NCBI RefSeq assembly: GCF_007990715.1
Contig: NZ_BJWY01000037.1
Span: 1-53,727 of the forward strand
Source of the DNA: Nocardia seriolae NBRC 15557
GTDB taxonomy: Bacteria > Actinomycetota > Actinomycetes > Mycobacteriales > Mycobacteriaceae
Length of the DNA: 53,727 nt
Direction: 5' to 3'
Of the stretch, positions 43,520 through 52,443 are shown piece after piece. The translations under genes were made by a program, and so were the position numbers. The notes beneath the pieces are model-generated. The model was not told the origin of the DNA, searched no databases, and saw only the letters and a program-made list of their open reading frames with translations. Within the stretch, counting starts at the first letter, position 1. Every line of letters begins with the position of its first letter.

Positions 43520-43999
43520 ATGACGCGTTCACGTAAGAGGCGGCCGCCCACCGCGCGGTCGGTCATCCGTCGTGGGCGCGGTGTGCGCGGGCCGATGCTG
43601 CCTCCGACCGTCCCGGCCCGGCGCACCCGCGGCCAGGAGTTCGACCGGCTGGTGCTGGAGGCGTTCGCACCGCTCGAGAGCCGCTGGCACGAGCAGCTCA
43701 CCAAGCTCGATATCGCCGTCGACGATGTGCCGAAAATCCGCCCACTGCACCCGGATTCGGTGACCTGGCCCGACGAGGTGGTGGCCGACGGACCGGTGCC
43801 GCTGTCCCGGCTGATCCCGGCCGGCGTGGACCGCTACGGCATGGCTACCCGCGCCCGAGTCGTCTTGTTCCGCAAGCCATTGGAGCTGCGGGCGCAGGAT
43901 CCCGACGATCTGGTCGACCTGCTGCGCGAGGTGCTCGTGCAACAGATCGCGACGTACCTCGGGGTCGATCCCGATATCATCGACCCCGAACCGGAGTAG
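43520..43999 (+). CDS. Metallopeptidase-family-like protein lacking the HExxH motif
   Basis: 159 residues. Basic N-terminus (MTRSRKRRPPTARSVIRRGR), then a domain resembling the zincin-like DUF1025/metallopeptidase family (FDRLVLEAFAPLESRWHEQL, GMATRARVVLFRKPLELRA, EVLVQQIATYLGVDPDIIDP). In that family the last helix usually carries HExxH. Here the same position reads VLVQQIATYLG, so the zinc site is absent and catalysis is unlikely. Position beside whiB2 and opposite DUF3499 matches Rv3259. Preceded at 29 bp by the hairpin repeat. Confidence 0.75.
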   Translation: MTRSRKRRPPTARSVIRRGRGVRGPMLPPTVPARRTRGQEFDRLVLEAFAPLESRWHEQLTKLDIAVDDVPKIRPLHPDSVTWPDEVVADGPVPLSRLIPAGVDRYGMATRARVVLFRKPLELRAQDPDDLVDLLREVLVQQIATYLGVDPDIIDPEPE

Positions 44000-44056
44000 T
44001 GGTCCCGGGCCTGCCCGGCCCGGAATTCCTCTCCGCTGCAACAGATTTCGTGTGAG

Positions 44057-44413
44057 CTAAATGATGCCGCGCTTGAGGCGGCGGCGCTCGCGTTCGGACA
44101 GGCCGCCCCAGATGCCGAAGCGCTCGTCGTTGGCGAGGGCGTATTCCAGGCACTCGTCACGGACTTCGCAGCCCAGGCAGATGCGCTTGGCCTCTCGGGT
44201 GGAGCCGCCCTTCTCGGGGAAGAACGCCTCCGGGTCGGTCTGGGCGCACAGCGCCCGTTCCTGCCATTGTTCGGCCTCGGTCATCTGGCGACCGCCGCGC
44301 GAGAAAGTGTCGAACATGTCCTCGGCACCGGTGACGATCAGGCTCAGCCGCGGTGGTTCGGGCTGGTAGGCGGCTCGCGCCCACTGTCCGCCCCCCGGTC
44401 GTGCAGTCGTCAT
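44057..44413 (-). CDS. whiB2: WhiB family iron-sulfur transcription factor (WhiB2/WhmD type)
   Basis: 118 residues. Four cluster ligands: C56 (RALCAQTD), C79 and C82 (RICLGCE), C88 (RDECLE), then the GIWGG turn and a basic C-terminal tail ERERRRLKRGII, as in mycobacterial WhmD, which is needed for septation. The ATG at 44413 has a GAGGGGGG ribosome site. An in-frame ATG at 44533 (also with GGAGG) would add 40 residues. Divergent from the F420 gene cofD, same order as in mycobacteria. Confidence 0.9.
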   Translation of the reverse strand: MTTARPGGGQWARAAYQPEPPRLSLIVTGAEDMFDTFSRGGRQMTEAEQWQERALCAQTDPEAFFPEKGGSTREAKRICLGCEVRDECLEYALANDERFGIWGGLSERERRRLKRGII

Positions 44414-44768
44414 CGGTTCACCCCCCTCGTATCCGTTCCGTTCATCGGCGCAGAAGTCAGGTGCTGCGCCAGTCGTGGAATCGGTTTGCGATACACCGCC
44501 CGGAATGTCCGACGGGGCCAGCTCTTCGGCCATCGCTCCGCCTCCTCACTGTGTGTTAGCGCAGAATGATTAATCCGTCGGAGCCGATCCCACCGACGGC
44601 CCAACACCGCGGCGTAGTCCCGCGGCCATCCCCGAGCTCAGCGTCACTCCGGTGCGAACAACTGTTCGAAAACCCGTCCGCGCCTTGCACTCTCACGCGG
44701 ACCCGGAATGACATGCCTGTGATTAGACACGCCGAGAGCGGCGATGGTCAAGCTGCCGAAGCAATTCC

Positions 44769-44831
44769 GTTACCATCTGCGACCCCTTCTGGGGTCGTTA
44801 CCGCAGATCAAACAGCAAATTTACAGCAAAT
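44769..44831 (+). promoter_or_regulatory. Structured region upstream of cofD
   Basis: Contains, in order: GTTACC (44769), a stem ATCTGC-GACCCC with TTCT loop and GGGGTC (44775-44796), a second GTTACC (44797-44802) and the GCAGAT closing arm (44803-44808); then ACAGCAAAT twice at 44812 and 44823, exactly 11 bp apart. The direct repeats one helical turn apart look like a tandem operator, and the hairpin like an RNA or DNA regulatory fold. Lies in the whiB2-cofD divergent gap, which has no other gene. Confidence 0.45.
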
Positions 44832-44877
44832 GAGCTACCGCCTGCTCTCGCGGCTCGAACGCATAGGCTGTGCGGAT

Positions 44878-45876
44878 GTGACTCGAGAACAAGCGGACAC
44901 GGCGCCCGGCACCGGCCTGCGGATCGCCGTACTGGTCGGTGGAGTCGGCGGCGCGCGGTTTCTGATGGGCGTGCGCGAGCTGCTGCCCGGCGCCGACCTC
45001 ACGGCCATTGTCAATGTCGGCGACGACGTCTGGATGCACGGGCTGCGCATCTGCCCTGACCTGGACACCTGCATGTACACCCTGGGTGGCGGCATCGATC
45101 CCGAACGCGGCTGGGGGCACGCGAACGAGACCTGGAACGCCAAGGAGGAGCTGGCGAAATACAACGCTCAGCCCGATTGGTTCGGACTGGGCGACCGGGA
45201 TATCGCCACGCATCTCATCCGCACCGAAATGCTGCGCCAGGGATACCCGCTCTCGGTGGTCACCGAGGCGCTCTGCAATCGGTGGCAACCGGGTCTGAAA
45301 CTGCTCCCGGCAACCGACGATCGGTGTGAAACACATGTCGTTATCGGCGACCCGGAGAACCCTGGCGAACGCCGCGCGATCCATTTCCAAGAGTGGTGGG
45401 TTCGATACCGGGCGAACGTCGAGACCCATGGATTCGTGACTATTGGGGCAGATGCTGCGAAACCGGCGCCCGATGTGACGGAAATCATAGAGTCGGCCGA
45501 CGTGATCCTGCTCGCTCCGTCGAACCCGGTGGTGAGTGTCGGAGCCATCCTCTCGGTTCCGGGCATTCGCGGCGCACTGCGCACAACGGACGCCAAGGTG
45601 ATCGGGCTGTCGCCGGTGATTGGCGGAAAGCCGTTGCGCGGCATGGCCGATGAGTGCCTGTCGGTGATCGGAGTGGAGACCACCGCGGAGGCCGTGGGCA
45701 ACTACTACGGGGCGCGCTCGGGCACCGGAATTCTGGACGGTTGGCTTATCCATACGGGTGACACCGCGGACGTTCCCGGGGTCGAGGTGCGGGCCATTCC
45801 ACTGCTCATGACCGACCCGGCCACCACCGCCGAGATGGTTCGCGAGGCTCTCGATATCGCGGGAGTCAAACCGTGA
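44878..45876 (+). CDS. cofD: 2-phospho-L-lactate transferase (CofD/FbiA), F420 biosynthesis
   Basis: 332 residues. Transfers the phospholactyl-type group from the GDP/GTP-derived precursor to the deazaflavin Fo, making F420-0 (or dehydro-F420-0). Seen: [46 protein letters not shown], and [13 protein letters not shown]; the late [13 protein letters not shown] block is present as [13 protein letters not shown]. The GTG at 44878 places residue 1 just ahead of LRIAVLVGG; upstream in-frame codons lack homology. Stop overlaps the FbiB start (GTGA). Confidence 0.94.
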   Translation: MTREQADTAPGTGLRIAVLVGGVGGARFLMGVRELLPGADLTAIVNVGDDVWMHGLRICPDLDTCMYTLGGGIDPERGWGHANETWNAKEELAKYNAQPDWFGLGDRDIATHLIRTEMLRQGYPLSVVTEALCNRWQPGLKLLPATDDRCETHVVIGDPENPGERRAIHFQEWWVRYRANVETHGFVTIGADAAKPAPDVTEIIESADVILLAPSNPVVSVGAILSVPGIRGALRTTDAKVIGLSPVIGGKPLRGMADECLSVIGVETTAEAVGNYYGARSGTGILDGWLIHTGDTADVPGVEVRAIPLLMTDPATTAEMVREALDIAGVKP

Positions 45877-47237
45877 CAACCGATTCCACGCCGCCGCTTC
45901 CGGATCACGCGATCGGCGGCGAACTGCGCATTCTGCCCATCACCGGCCTGCCCGAATTCCGGCCCGGCGACGACCTCGCCGAAGCCGTTGCGGCGCAAGC
46001 GCCTTGGCTGCGCGACGGCGACGTGCTGGTGGTCACCAGCAAGATCGTCGCCAAGGCCGAGGGCCGCATCGTGACCGTGTCCGGCGACCCCGAGGAGCGC
46101 GACGCCGCGCGGCGGCGACTGGTGCTCGAGGAATCGGTGCGGGTGCTGGCGCGCAAGAATCGCACCCTCATCACCGAGAACAAGCTCGGCATCGTGCAGG
46201 CCGCCTCGGGCGTCGACGGGTCCAATGTCGAACAGGGCGAACTGGTCCTGCTGCCCACCGATCCGGACGCCTCGGCCAAGGCGCTGCGCACCGCGCTCGC
46301 CGATCGGCTCGGCGTGCGGGTGGCGGTCATCATCACCGACACCATGGGCCGGGCCTGGCGCAACGGCCAGACCGACGCGGCCATCGGGTCGGCCGGCATC
46401 CGGGTCATGCACGACTACAACGGCGCGGTGGACGGACAGGGCAACGAACTGCACGTCACCCTGGTCGCGATCGCCGACGAGCTGGCCGCCGCCGCGGACC
46501 TGGTGAAGGGCAAGCTGGGCGGCGTACCGATCGCGGTGGTGCGCGGCTTCGAATACACCGACGACGGGTCCACGGCCGCGGACCTGCCGCGGCGCGGCGA
46601 GGACGATCTGTTCTGGCTCGGCACCGAGGAGTCCATCGAGCTGGGGCGCAAACAGGCGGTGCCGCTGCGGCGTTCGGTGCGGCAGTTCGATTCGCGGCCG
46701 GTGGAACCGGAGATCATCCGAGAGGCGGTCGGGGCCGGGCTCACGGCCCCCGCGCCCCATCACACCCGGCCGGTCCGATTCGTGTGGGTGCGCAAGCGCG
46801 GGCTGCGCGAGCAGTTGCTCGAGGCCATGGCCGAGCGGTGGCGGGCGGATCTGGGCGGCGACGGCAGGTCCCCCGAGAGCATCGAGAAGCGAGTCGCGCG
46901 CGGCCGCATCCTGTTCGACGCACCCGAGGTGATCATTCCGTTCTGCGTGCCCGACGGCGCGCACGACTATCCGGACGAGCGCCGGCGCGCGGCCGAGCAG
47001 ACCATGTTCACCGTCGCGGTGGGCGCGGCCGTGCAGGGGCTGCTGGTGTCGCTGGCCGTGCGGGGCGTGGGCAGCTGCTGGATCGGGTCCACCATCTTCG
47101 CGCCGGAGATCACCCGCGATGTGCTCGGCCTGGCCGCGGACTGGAATCCGCTGGGGGCCATCGCCGTCGGATATCCCCTGGAAGAGTTCGCGGCCCGCGA
47201 GGCGCGCGAGCCCGGGATCGGACTGGTCGAGCTGTGA
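45873..47237 (+). CDS. fbiB: F420-0:gamma-glutamyl ligase/FMN-binding nitroreductase fusion (FbiB)
   Basis: 454 residues in two parts. Residues 1-250 are the CofE-type ligase that adds glutamates to F420-0 ([54 protein letters not shown]). Residues about 255-454 are a nitroreductase-fold domain ([21 protein letters not shown], ending [27 protein letters not shown]) that in mycobacteria reduces dehydro-F420-0 with FMNH2. The fusion is characteristic of actinobacteria. GTG start overlapping the cofD stop. Confidence 0.93.
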   Translation: MTTDSTPPLPDHAIGGELRILPITGLPEFRPGDDLAEAVAAQAPWLRDGDVLVVTSKIVAKAEGRIVTVSGDPEERDAARRRLVLEESVRVLARKNRTLITENKLGIVQAASGVDGSNVEQGELVLLPTDPDASAKALRTALADRLGVRVAVIITDTMGRAWRNGQTDAAIGSAGIRVMHDYNGAVDGQGNELHVTLVAIADELAAAADLVKGKLGGVPIAVVRGFEYTDDGSTAADLPRRGEDDLFWLGTEESIELGRKQAVPLRRSVRQFDSRPVEPEIIREAVGAGLTAPAPHHTRPVRFVWVRKRGLREQLLEAMAERWRADLGGDGRSPESIEKRVARGRILFDAPEVIIPFCVPDGAHDYPDERRRAAEQTMFTVAVGAAVQGLLVSLAVRGVGSCWIGSTIFAPEITRDVLGLAADWNPLGAIAVGYPLEEFAAREAREPGIGLVEL

Positions 47238-47263
47238 GCGAGCGCAGCGAGCGAACCGGAGGC

Positions 47264-47783
47264 ATGACCGCCGAATCGCTGCTCGAGTCCGCGACCGAAC
47301 TGCTCGAAACCTGTTCCCCGGCAACGGGGCCGGAGTGCTCGATCCGCGAAGCCATGCTCGGCCTTCCTGGGTTCGGCGCCGCGCGGATGCCTGCGCGAGC
47401 ACGCGGCCGGGCACATCACCGCCTCGGCCATCGTGTTCTCCCACGACGAGCGCGAAGTGCTGCTGACGCTGCACCCGCGGGTCGGCCGGTGGATCCAATT
47501 GGGCGGGCACTGCGAGGAATCCGACGATTCGGTCGCGGCGGCGGCGTTGCGCGAGGCGACCGAGGAGTCCGGAATCGAAGGGCTGGTGCTCGAGCCGGGC
47601 CTCTACGGTGCGCAGGCGCACCCCATCAAGTGCTCGCTCGGCGTGCCCACCCGGCACCTGGATCTGCTGTTCAAGATCAAGGCACCGGAAGGTGCTGTGC
47701 CGGTGCGCAGTTCGGAGTCCGCGGACCTGGCGTGGTGGCCGGTGGACGGCTTGCCCGCCGACTCGGACGTCCTTTTACGCTGA
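47264..47783 (+). pseudogene. NUDIX hydrolase with a one-base frameshift
   Basis: From the ATG at 47264 (after GGAGGC) the frame reads MTAESLLESATELLE up to AMLG, then shifts. One extra C near 47361-47366 (GGCCTTCC for GGCTTCC) puts the continuation FLGSAPRGCLREHAAGHITASAIVFS in another frame, which goes on to the NUDIX box region GGHCEESDDSV, LREATEESGI and ends at 47783. Removing the base would give one protein of about 172 residues of the NUDIX family, which hydrolyses nucleoside-diphosphate-linked compounds. Cells could restart at a GTG near 47430, but that would lose the first strand. Real mutation or sequencing error. Confidence 0.75.
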
Positions 47784-47836
47784 GTGAGTGCATGCCTTCC
47801 CCGCCCTGAAACCCCGTGTTACTGTCCGGTAGTACA

Positions 47837-48000
47837 CGTTCTCAGGGCGGGGTGGAATTCCCCACCGGCGGTAATGGCATCCGGACCGATCCGGAAGGCA
47901 TGAGCCCGCGAGCGCCAGGCGGTCGGCGACGACCGGCTGGGTCGAGCAGATTCCGGTGTGATCCCGGAGCCGACGGTCACAGTCCGGATGAAAGAGAACG
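47837..48000 (+). promoter_or_regulatory. FMN riboswitch (RFN element)
   Basis: All conserved segments are present in order: outer stem CGTTCTC/GAGAACG (47837-47843 with 47994-48000), CAGGGCGGGGTGGAATTCCC, ACCGGCGGTAATG, AGCCCGCGAGCG, AGATTCCGGTGTGATCCCGG, AGCCGACGGTCACAGTCCGG and ATGAAAGAGA. The RFN aptamer binds FMN and shuts down riboflavin genes. It lies 81 nt ahead of the lumazine-synthase start, whose ribosome site (AGGAGG at 48068) could be masked in the FMN-bound state. Confidence 0.95.
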
Positions 48001-48080
48001 CGGCACCGGCACGTCCGCATGCTCGGACGGGTCTGTTCGCGTCTATGCCCTGGGTGACATCGCTAACAGGAGGAATCCCC

Positions 48081-48527
48081 ATGTCACCCAAGCCGAATCG
48101 CATCGCCCTCGTCGCCGCGCGCTGGCACTCCGAAATCGTCGACAAGGCGGTGGAGCACGCCGAGGTCGGGCTCGTCGAACACGGTCATACCGAGATCGAT
48201 GTGATCGAGGTGCCCGGCGCGTTCGAAATTCCGCTGCAGATCAAGCGATTGGCGACCAGTGGCCGGTATGCCGCCGTCGCGGGTCTCGCGCTGGTGGTCG
48301 ACGGCGGCATCTACCGCCATGATTTCGTCGCCTCGACCGTCGTGGACGCCCTGATGCGGGTCCAGCTGGAGACCGATGTGCCGGTGTTCTCGGCCGTGCT
48401 GACACCGCATCACTTCCACGAGCACGGCGAGCATCTGGCCTACTTCGCACGGCATTTCGAGGTAAAGGGCGCGGAGCTGGCCCATGCCATCGCCGCGACC
48501 CTGGCGCTGGACGCGGTCGGCGTCTAG
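48081..48527 (+). CDS. ribH: 6,7-dimethyl-8-ribityllumazine synthase, RibH2 type
   Basis: 148 residues. Condenses 5-amino-6-ribitylaminouracil with 3,4-dihydroxybutanone-4-P, the penultimate step to riboflavin. Motifs ALVAARWHSEIVD, DVIEVPGAFEIPL, GRYAAVAGLALVVDGGIYRHDF (catalytic His80) and VLTPHHFHEHGEH, VKGAE match the decameric RibH2 enzymes known in Brucella rather than the icosahedral RibH of most bacteria (family knowledge). ATG at 48081 after AGGAGG. Controlled by the FMN riboswitch upstream; no other rib gene adjoins. Confidence 0.93.
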   Translation: MSPKPNRIALVAARWHSEIVDKAVEHAEVGLVEHGHTEIDVIEVPGAFEIPLQIKRLATSGRYAAVAGLALVVDGGIYRHDFVASTVVDALMRVQLETDVPVFSAVLTPHHFHEHGEHLAYFARHFEVKGAELAHAIAATLALDAVGV

Positions 48528-48547
48528 CACCAGGGTCTGTGCGGGTT

Positions 48548-48582
48548 CCGTCGGCGCATACGGGGGGTAGATGCGCCGGCGG
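48548..48582. terminator. Hairpin between convergent ribH and dctA
   Basis: CCGTCGGCGCAT and ATGCGCCGGCGG form a 12-bp stem with one G-U pair and an 11-nt loop, 21 nt after the ribH stop. No U tract; probably a bidirectional weak terminator. Confidence 0.55.
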
Positions 48583-48586
48583 TCCG

Positions 48587-48620
48587 GGTTCCGCCTGGGG
48601 GTTGGGTTCAGGCGGGAACC
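48587..48620 (-). terminator. Second hairpin at the dctA 3' end
   Basis: GGTTCCGCCTG and CAGGCGGGAACC pair with one bulged base across an 11-nt loop. It spans the dctA stop codon, so it could form after translation ends. Confidence 0.4.
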
Positions 48621-49948
48621 AGGTCCTTTTCGGTGGGCGCCGCGTGGTCCTCGACCATGGTCGACTCGTCGAAGGGGATCTCGCGATTCAATACCGCGGT
48701 CACGCGCTCCGGGTCGATGGTCTTGGTCCAGGTGCCCACCAGCAGCGTGGCGACGGCATTGCCCGAGAAGTTCGTCAGCGCCCGGGCTTCGGACATGAAG
48801 CGGTCGATGCCGACGATCAGGCCGACGCCGTCCAGCAGTTCCGGCCGGTGGCTCTGCAGGCCGCCGGCCAGGGTGGCCAGGCCCGCGCCGGTCACACCGG
48901 CCGCGCCCTTGGAGGCGACGATCATGAACAGCAGCAGGCCGATCTGCTCGTGCCAGGCCAGCGGCTTGCCCATGGCGTCGGCCACGAACAGCGTGGCCAT
49001 GGTCAGGTCGATGGCGGTGCCGTCCAGGTTGAACGAATATCCGGTCGGCACAACCACGCCCACGGTGGTGCGGTCCACGCCGACGTGCTCCATCTTGGCG
49101 ATCAGCCGCGGCAGCGCCGACTCCGACGACGAGGTGGCGAAGATGAGCAGGTACTCCCGGGCCAGGTAGCGGACCAGCTTGAAGATCGAGGCCCCGGCCA
49201 CCACGCGCAGCAGCACGCCCAGCACGCCGAAGACGAACAGCACGCAGGTCAGGTAGAAGGCGACCATGAGCAGCGCCAGCTGCTTGACCGCGTCGAGCCC
49301 GGTGCGCGCCACCACATTCGCCATCGCGCCGAACGCGCCGATCGGGGCCAGCCACAGGATCATGGTCAGGATCCGGAAGACCAGTTTCTGGATCGAGGCC
49401 ACGCCGCGCAGGATCGGCTCTCCGGCGGAGCCCATGGCCTGGATGCCGAAGCCCGCCAGCAGCGCCACGAACAGCGCCTGCAGCACCTTGCCCGAGGTGA
49501 GCGAGGACAGCAGCGTGGTCGGGACGATGTCCTGGAAGAACTGCCAGGTGCCGCCCGCCGCCTTGGCGTCGGAGGCGTACTTGGTGACCTCCTTGGCGTG
49601 GTCGGCCACGTTCAGCCCCGAACCCGGGTGCAGCAGATTGCCGACCGCCAGGCCGATGCCCAGCGCCACCGTCGACATGACCAGGAAGTAGCCCAGCGCC
49701 AGTCCGCCGACCTTGCCGACCTTGGCGGCCGCCCGCACCGAGCCGATGCCCAGCACGATGGTGCAGAAGATGACCGGGGCGATCATCATCTTGATCAGGT
49801 TCACGAAGATGGTGCCCAGCTCACCGACGCTCTTGCCGAAGCCCGGCGCCAGCCAGCCGACCAGGATGCCCGCGAGCACGGCCGCGATGACGGCCAGGTA
49901 CAGCCAGTGGGTACGGTCGCGGCGCTGTGGTGTTGTGGTGTCGCTCAT
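48608..49948 (-). CDS. dctA: Dicarboxylate/amino acid:cation symporter (DctA-like)
   Basis: 446 residues. Imports C4-dicarboxylates with protons or sodium. Helices from HWLYLAVIAAVLAGILVGW; the serine-rich loop FATSSSESALPRL and the transport-core VVPTGYSFNLDGTAIDLTMATLFVADA with N-x-D are intact, as is MIVASKGAAGVTGAGL. ATG at 49948 with GGAGGC. Divergent from a CitA/DctS-type sensor kinase gene by 105 bp, a usual arrangement in which the two-component pair controls the carrier. Confidence 0.93.
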   Translation of the reverse strand: MSDTTTPQRRDRTHWLYLAVIAAVLAGILVGWLAPGFGKSVGELGTIFVNLIKMMIAPVIFCTIVLGIGSVRAAAKVGKVGGLALGYFLVMSTVALGIGLAVGNLLHPGSGLNVADHAKEVTKYASDAKAAGGTWQFFQDIVPTTLLSSLTSGKVLQALFVALLAGFGIQAMGSAGEPILRGVASIQKLVFRILTMILWLAPIGAFGAMANVVARTGLDAVKQLALLMVAFYLTCVLFVFGVLGVLLRVVAGASIFKLVRYLAREYLLIFATSSSESALPRLIAKMEHVGVDRTTVGVVVPTGYSFNLDGTAIDLTMATLFVADAMGKPLAWHEQIGLLLFMIVASKGAAGVTGAGLATLAGGLQSHRPELLDGVGLIVGIDRFMSEARALTNFSGNAVATLLVGTWTKTIDPERVTAVLNREIPFDESTMVEDHAAPTEKDLVPA

Positions 49949-50053
49949 CTCGCTCGGTGCCTCCGGGTCGGGGTGGTCAGCAAGAATCTTGGATGGCGGA
50001 GTGACGGCGGTCACTGTTTCGTAAATTATGTTCATGAGGTACCCGGAGGAGTC

Positions 50054-51610
50054 GTGAGAGGTCGCAGAACCCGGATCCGGCGCACGCTGGCCGGACAGGT
50101 GTTCGTGGTGCAGGTACTGGTGCTGGCGGTGGTGATCGCCGCCGCGGCGGTGCTCGCCTTCCTGCAGACCCGTCGGGTGCAGGACGACGCCACCCGCGCG
50201 GAGGTCATCGACACCGCGGTCGCGGTGGCGTTGTCGCCCTCGACGCTGGCCGGGGTGCACAGCCCGAAACCGACCGATGTGCTGCAACCGATCACCGAGG
50301 CCACCCGCAAGGCCACCGGCATGGACTTCATCGTGGTGATGGCGCCGGACCGGACCCGCTACACCCACACCGAGACCGACCGCATCGGAAAACCCTTCAG
50401 CGGCAATATCGATCGCGCGCTGGCGGGGGAGACCTTCACCGAGACCTACACGGGAACGCTCGGCCCGTCCATCCGCGCGGTCACGCCGGTGCGCGATACC
50501 GACGGCCGCATCGTCGCGCTGGTATCGGCTGGCGTCACCCGCACCCACATCGGCGAGCAGGTGCGCGCCCAGCTGCCCTTCATCCTGACCGCTGCGGCGG
50601 GCGCGCTGGGGCTGGCCATGTTCAGCTCACTATTGTTGCGGCGCAGGCTGTTACGGCAGACGCACGGGCTGGGTCCGGGTGAGCTGCGGGCCATGTACGA
50701 GCATCACGACGCGGTGCTGCACTCGATCCACGAGGGGTTGCTGGTCTTCGACAGATCCGATGTGGACGCCGAGGTGGTCAACGATCAGGCGCGGCTGCTG
50801 CTGGACTTGCCGGACGGGCCGATCAAGCGCACGGATCTGCCGGTTTCACTGCAGCGCTTGGGAACCGGGGTGGTGCGCGACGAAATGCACGTCACCCCCG
50901 AGTGGGTGCTGGTGGTGAACCAGGACGTGGTGGAGCACGACGGCCGCCGCATCGGCAGCGTGCTGACCCTGCGCGATCACACCGAACTGCGGGATGTGCT
51001 GGGCGAATTGGATTCGGTGCGCGGCTTCGCCGAATCGCTGCGCGCCCAGGCGCACGAGGCCGCCAACCGGCTGCACACCGTGGTCACCATGGTGGAACTC
51101 GGCCGGCCGCACGAGGCGGTGAACTTCGCGACCGCCGAACTCGAACTGTCCCAGGTGCTCATCGACCGGCTCACCGGCGCGGTGGCCGAACCCGCGGTGG
51201 TGGCGCTGCTGCTGGGCAAGGTGGAGCAGGCCGCCGAGTACGGGGTGGAGCTGACCGTCACCGGCGACACCCTGCTCGACACCACCGATCCGCTCAGCCC
51301 GCACGAGATGGTCACGCTGCTGGGCAATCTCATAGACAACGCGCTCGACGAGGTCGGGCACGACGAGGACGCGTGGGTGGAGGTGACGGTGCGCCGCGAC
51401 GAGGCGGAACTGTTCGTGCGGGTGGCCGACAGCGGGCCGGGCATGTCGGAGGAGCTGTTCACCCGGGCCACCGAACGCGGATACTCCACCAAGACCGACC
51501 ATCACGGGCTCGGGCTCGCGCTGGTGCGCCGCCTGGTAGCGCGCTACGGCGGCGAACTGCGGGCGCAGCGGGAACCGGAATCCGCGGTGATCGTGAGGTT
51601 CTCGCGGTGA
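50054..51610 (+). CDS. CitA/DcuS-type sensor histidine kinase
   Basis: 518 residues. Helix 1 (about 17-37, VVQVLVLAVVIAAAAVLAF), an outside Cache/PAS sensor (about 40-175, TGMDFIVVMAPDRTRYTHTETDRIG), helix 2 (about 178-198), a cytoplasmic PAS-like part, the phosphoacceptor region LRAQAHEAANRLHTV with His334, N-box NLIDNALDE and G-boxes DSGPGM, GLGLALVRRL. The CitA group senses citrate, malate or succinate outside the cell. GTG at 50054 after GGAGGA. Overlaps the response regulator (GTGA). Confidence 0.92.
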   Translation: MRGRRTRIRRTLAGQVFVVQVLVLAVVIAAAAVLAFLQTRRVQDDATRAEVIDTAVAVALSPSTLAGVHSPKPTDVLQPITEATRKATGMDFIVVMAPDRTRYTHTETDRIGKPFSGNIDRALAGETFTETYTGTLGPSIRAVTPVRDTDGRIVALVSAGVTRTHIGEQVRAQLPFILTAAAGALGLAMFSSLLLRRRLLRQTHGLGPGELRAMYEHHDAVLHSIHEGLLVFDRSDVDAEVVNDQARLLLDLPDGPIKRTDLPVSLQRLGTGVVRDEMHVTPEWVLVVNQDVVEHDGRRIGSVLTLRDHTELRDVLGELDSVRGFAESLRAQAHEAANRLHTVVTMVELGRPHEAVNFATAELELSQVLIDRLTGAVAEPAVVALLLGKVEQAAEYGVELTVTGDTLLDTTDPLSPHEMVTLLGNLIDNALDEVGHDEDAWVEVTVRRDEAELFVRVADSGPGMSEELFTRATERGYSTKTDHHGLGLALVRRLVARYGGELRAQREPESAVIVRFSR

Positions 51611-52320
51611 GCCCGGCGGGCCGGAACACGATCCGGGTGCTGATCGTCGAGGACGAGCCGAAAATCGCTGCGGCACACCGTTCTTACGTTGATCGACTGC
51701 CCGGTTTCCAAGTCGTGGGCGTGGTGCACACCGGACGTGACGCCATCTCGATCGCGAAAAGGTCACAATCTTCCGGCGTCCCCGTTGATTTGGTGCTGAT
51801 GGATATCGGCTTGCCGGATATGAGCGGCCTCGCGGTCGCGGCGGCGCTGGCGGGGTTGCGGCCGCGTCCGGACGTCATCGCGGTCACCTCCGCGCGCGAT
51901 CTGGCCATGGTGCGCGCGGCCGTCTCGCACGGCGTGGTGCTGTATCTGTTGAAGCCCTTCACGTTTGCGGCCTTCCGGGAGAAACTGGAGCGCTATCTCG
52001 AGTACCGGGCGGCCTTGCCGGCGGGGGAGACGGCGGTCTCGCAGCAGGACATCGACCGGGCCTTCGGCGTGTTGCGCACCCCCGATCAGCGCACCACATT
52101 GCCGAAAGGCATTGCGCCGCAGACAATGGACGAGGTGTCGCGGGCGGTGCGGGCCGCGGCCGAGGGGCTGTCGGCGGGCGAAGTGGGACGCGCTGTCGGC
52201 GTTTCGCGGGTGACGGCCTGGCGATACCTGGAGCGGATGGCCGAAGACGGCGTGGTGGAACGGCGAACCGACTACGGTCGGACCGGGAGGCCGCAGGTGC
52301 GGTACGTGTGGTTGCGGTGA
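51607..52320 (+). CDS. CitB/DcuR-type response regulator
   Basis: 237 residues. Receiver domain with acidic pocket VEDEP (15-19), phosphorylated Asp66 in VLMDIGLPDMSG, and the switch lysine in YLLKPFTF. The C-terminal helix-turn-helix (GLSAGEVGRAVGVSRVTAWRYLERM) is the DcuR/DctR kind. Likely activates dctA, which lies divergent from its partner kinase. GTG start overlapping the kinase stop, so made together. Confidence 0.92.
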   Translation: MSPAGRNTIRVLIVEDEPKIAAAHRSYVDRLPGFQVVGVVHTGRDAISIAKRSQSSGVPVDLVLMDIGLPDMSGLAVAAALAGLRPRPDVIAVTSARDLAMVRAAVSHGVVLYLLKPFTFAAFREKLERYLEYRAALPAGETAVSQQDIDRAFGVLRTPDQRTTLPKGIAPQTMDEVSRAVRAAAEGLSAGEVGRAVGVSRVTAWRYLERMAEDGVVERRTDYGRTGRPQVRYVWLR

Positions 52321-52443
52321 GTCGTCCGGGCTGTTGCATCGAGCCTGTCCGGTTGCGCGGTACCAGGATTCGCCAGTGGTGTGCGCGTGCGGGGTTGTGA
52401 CGTAAACCACATGGTCGGTTGCACGGGAACCGACTGCTCATGA

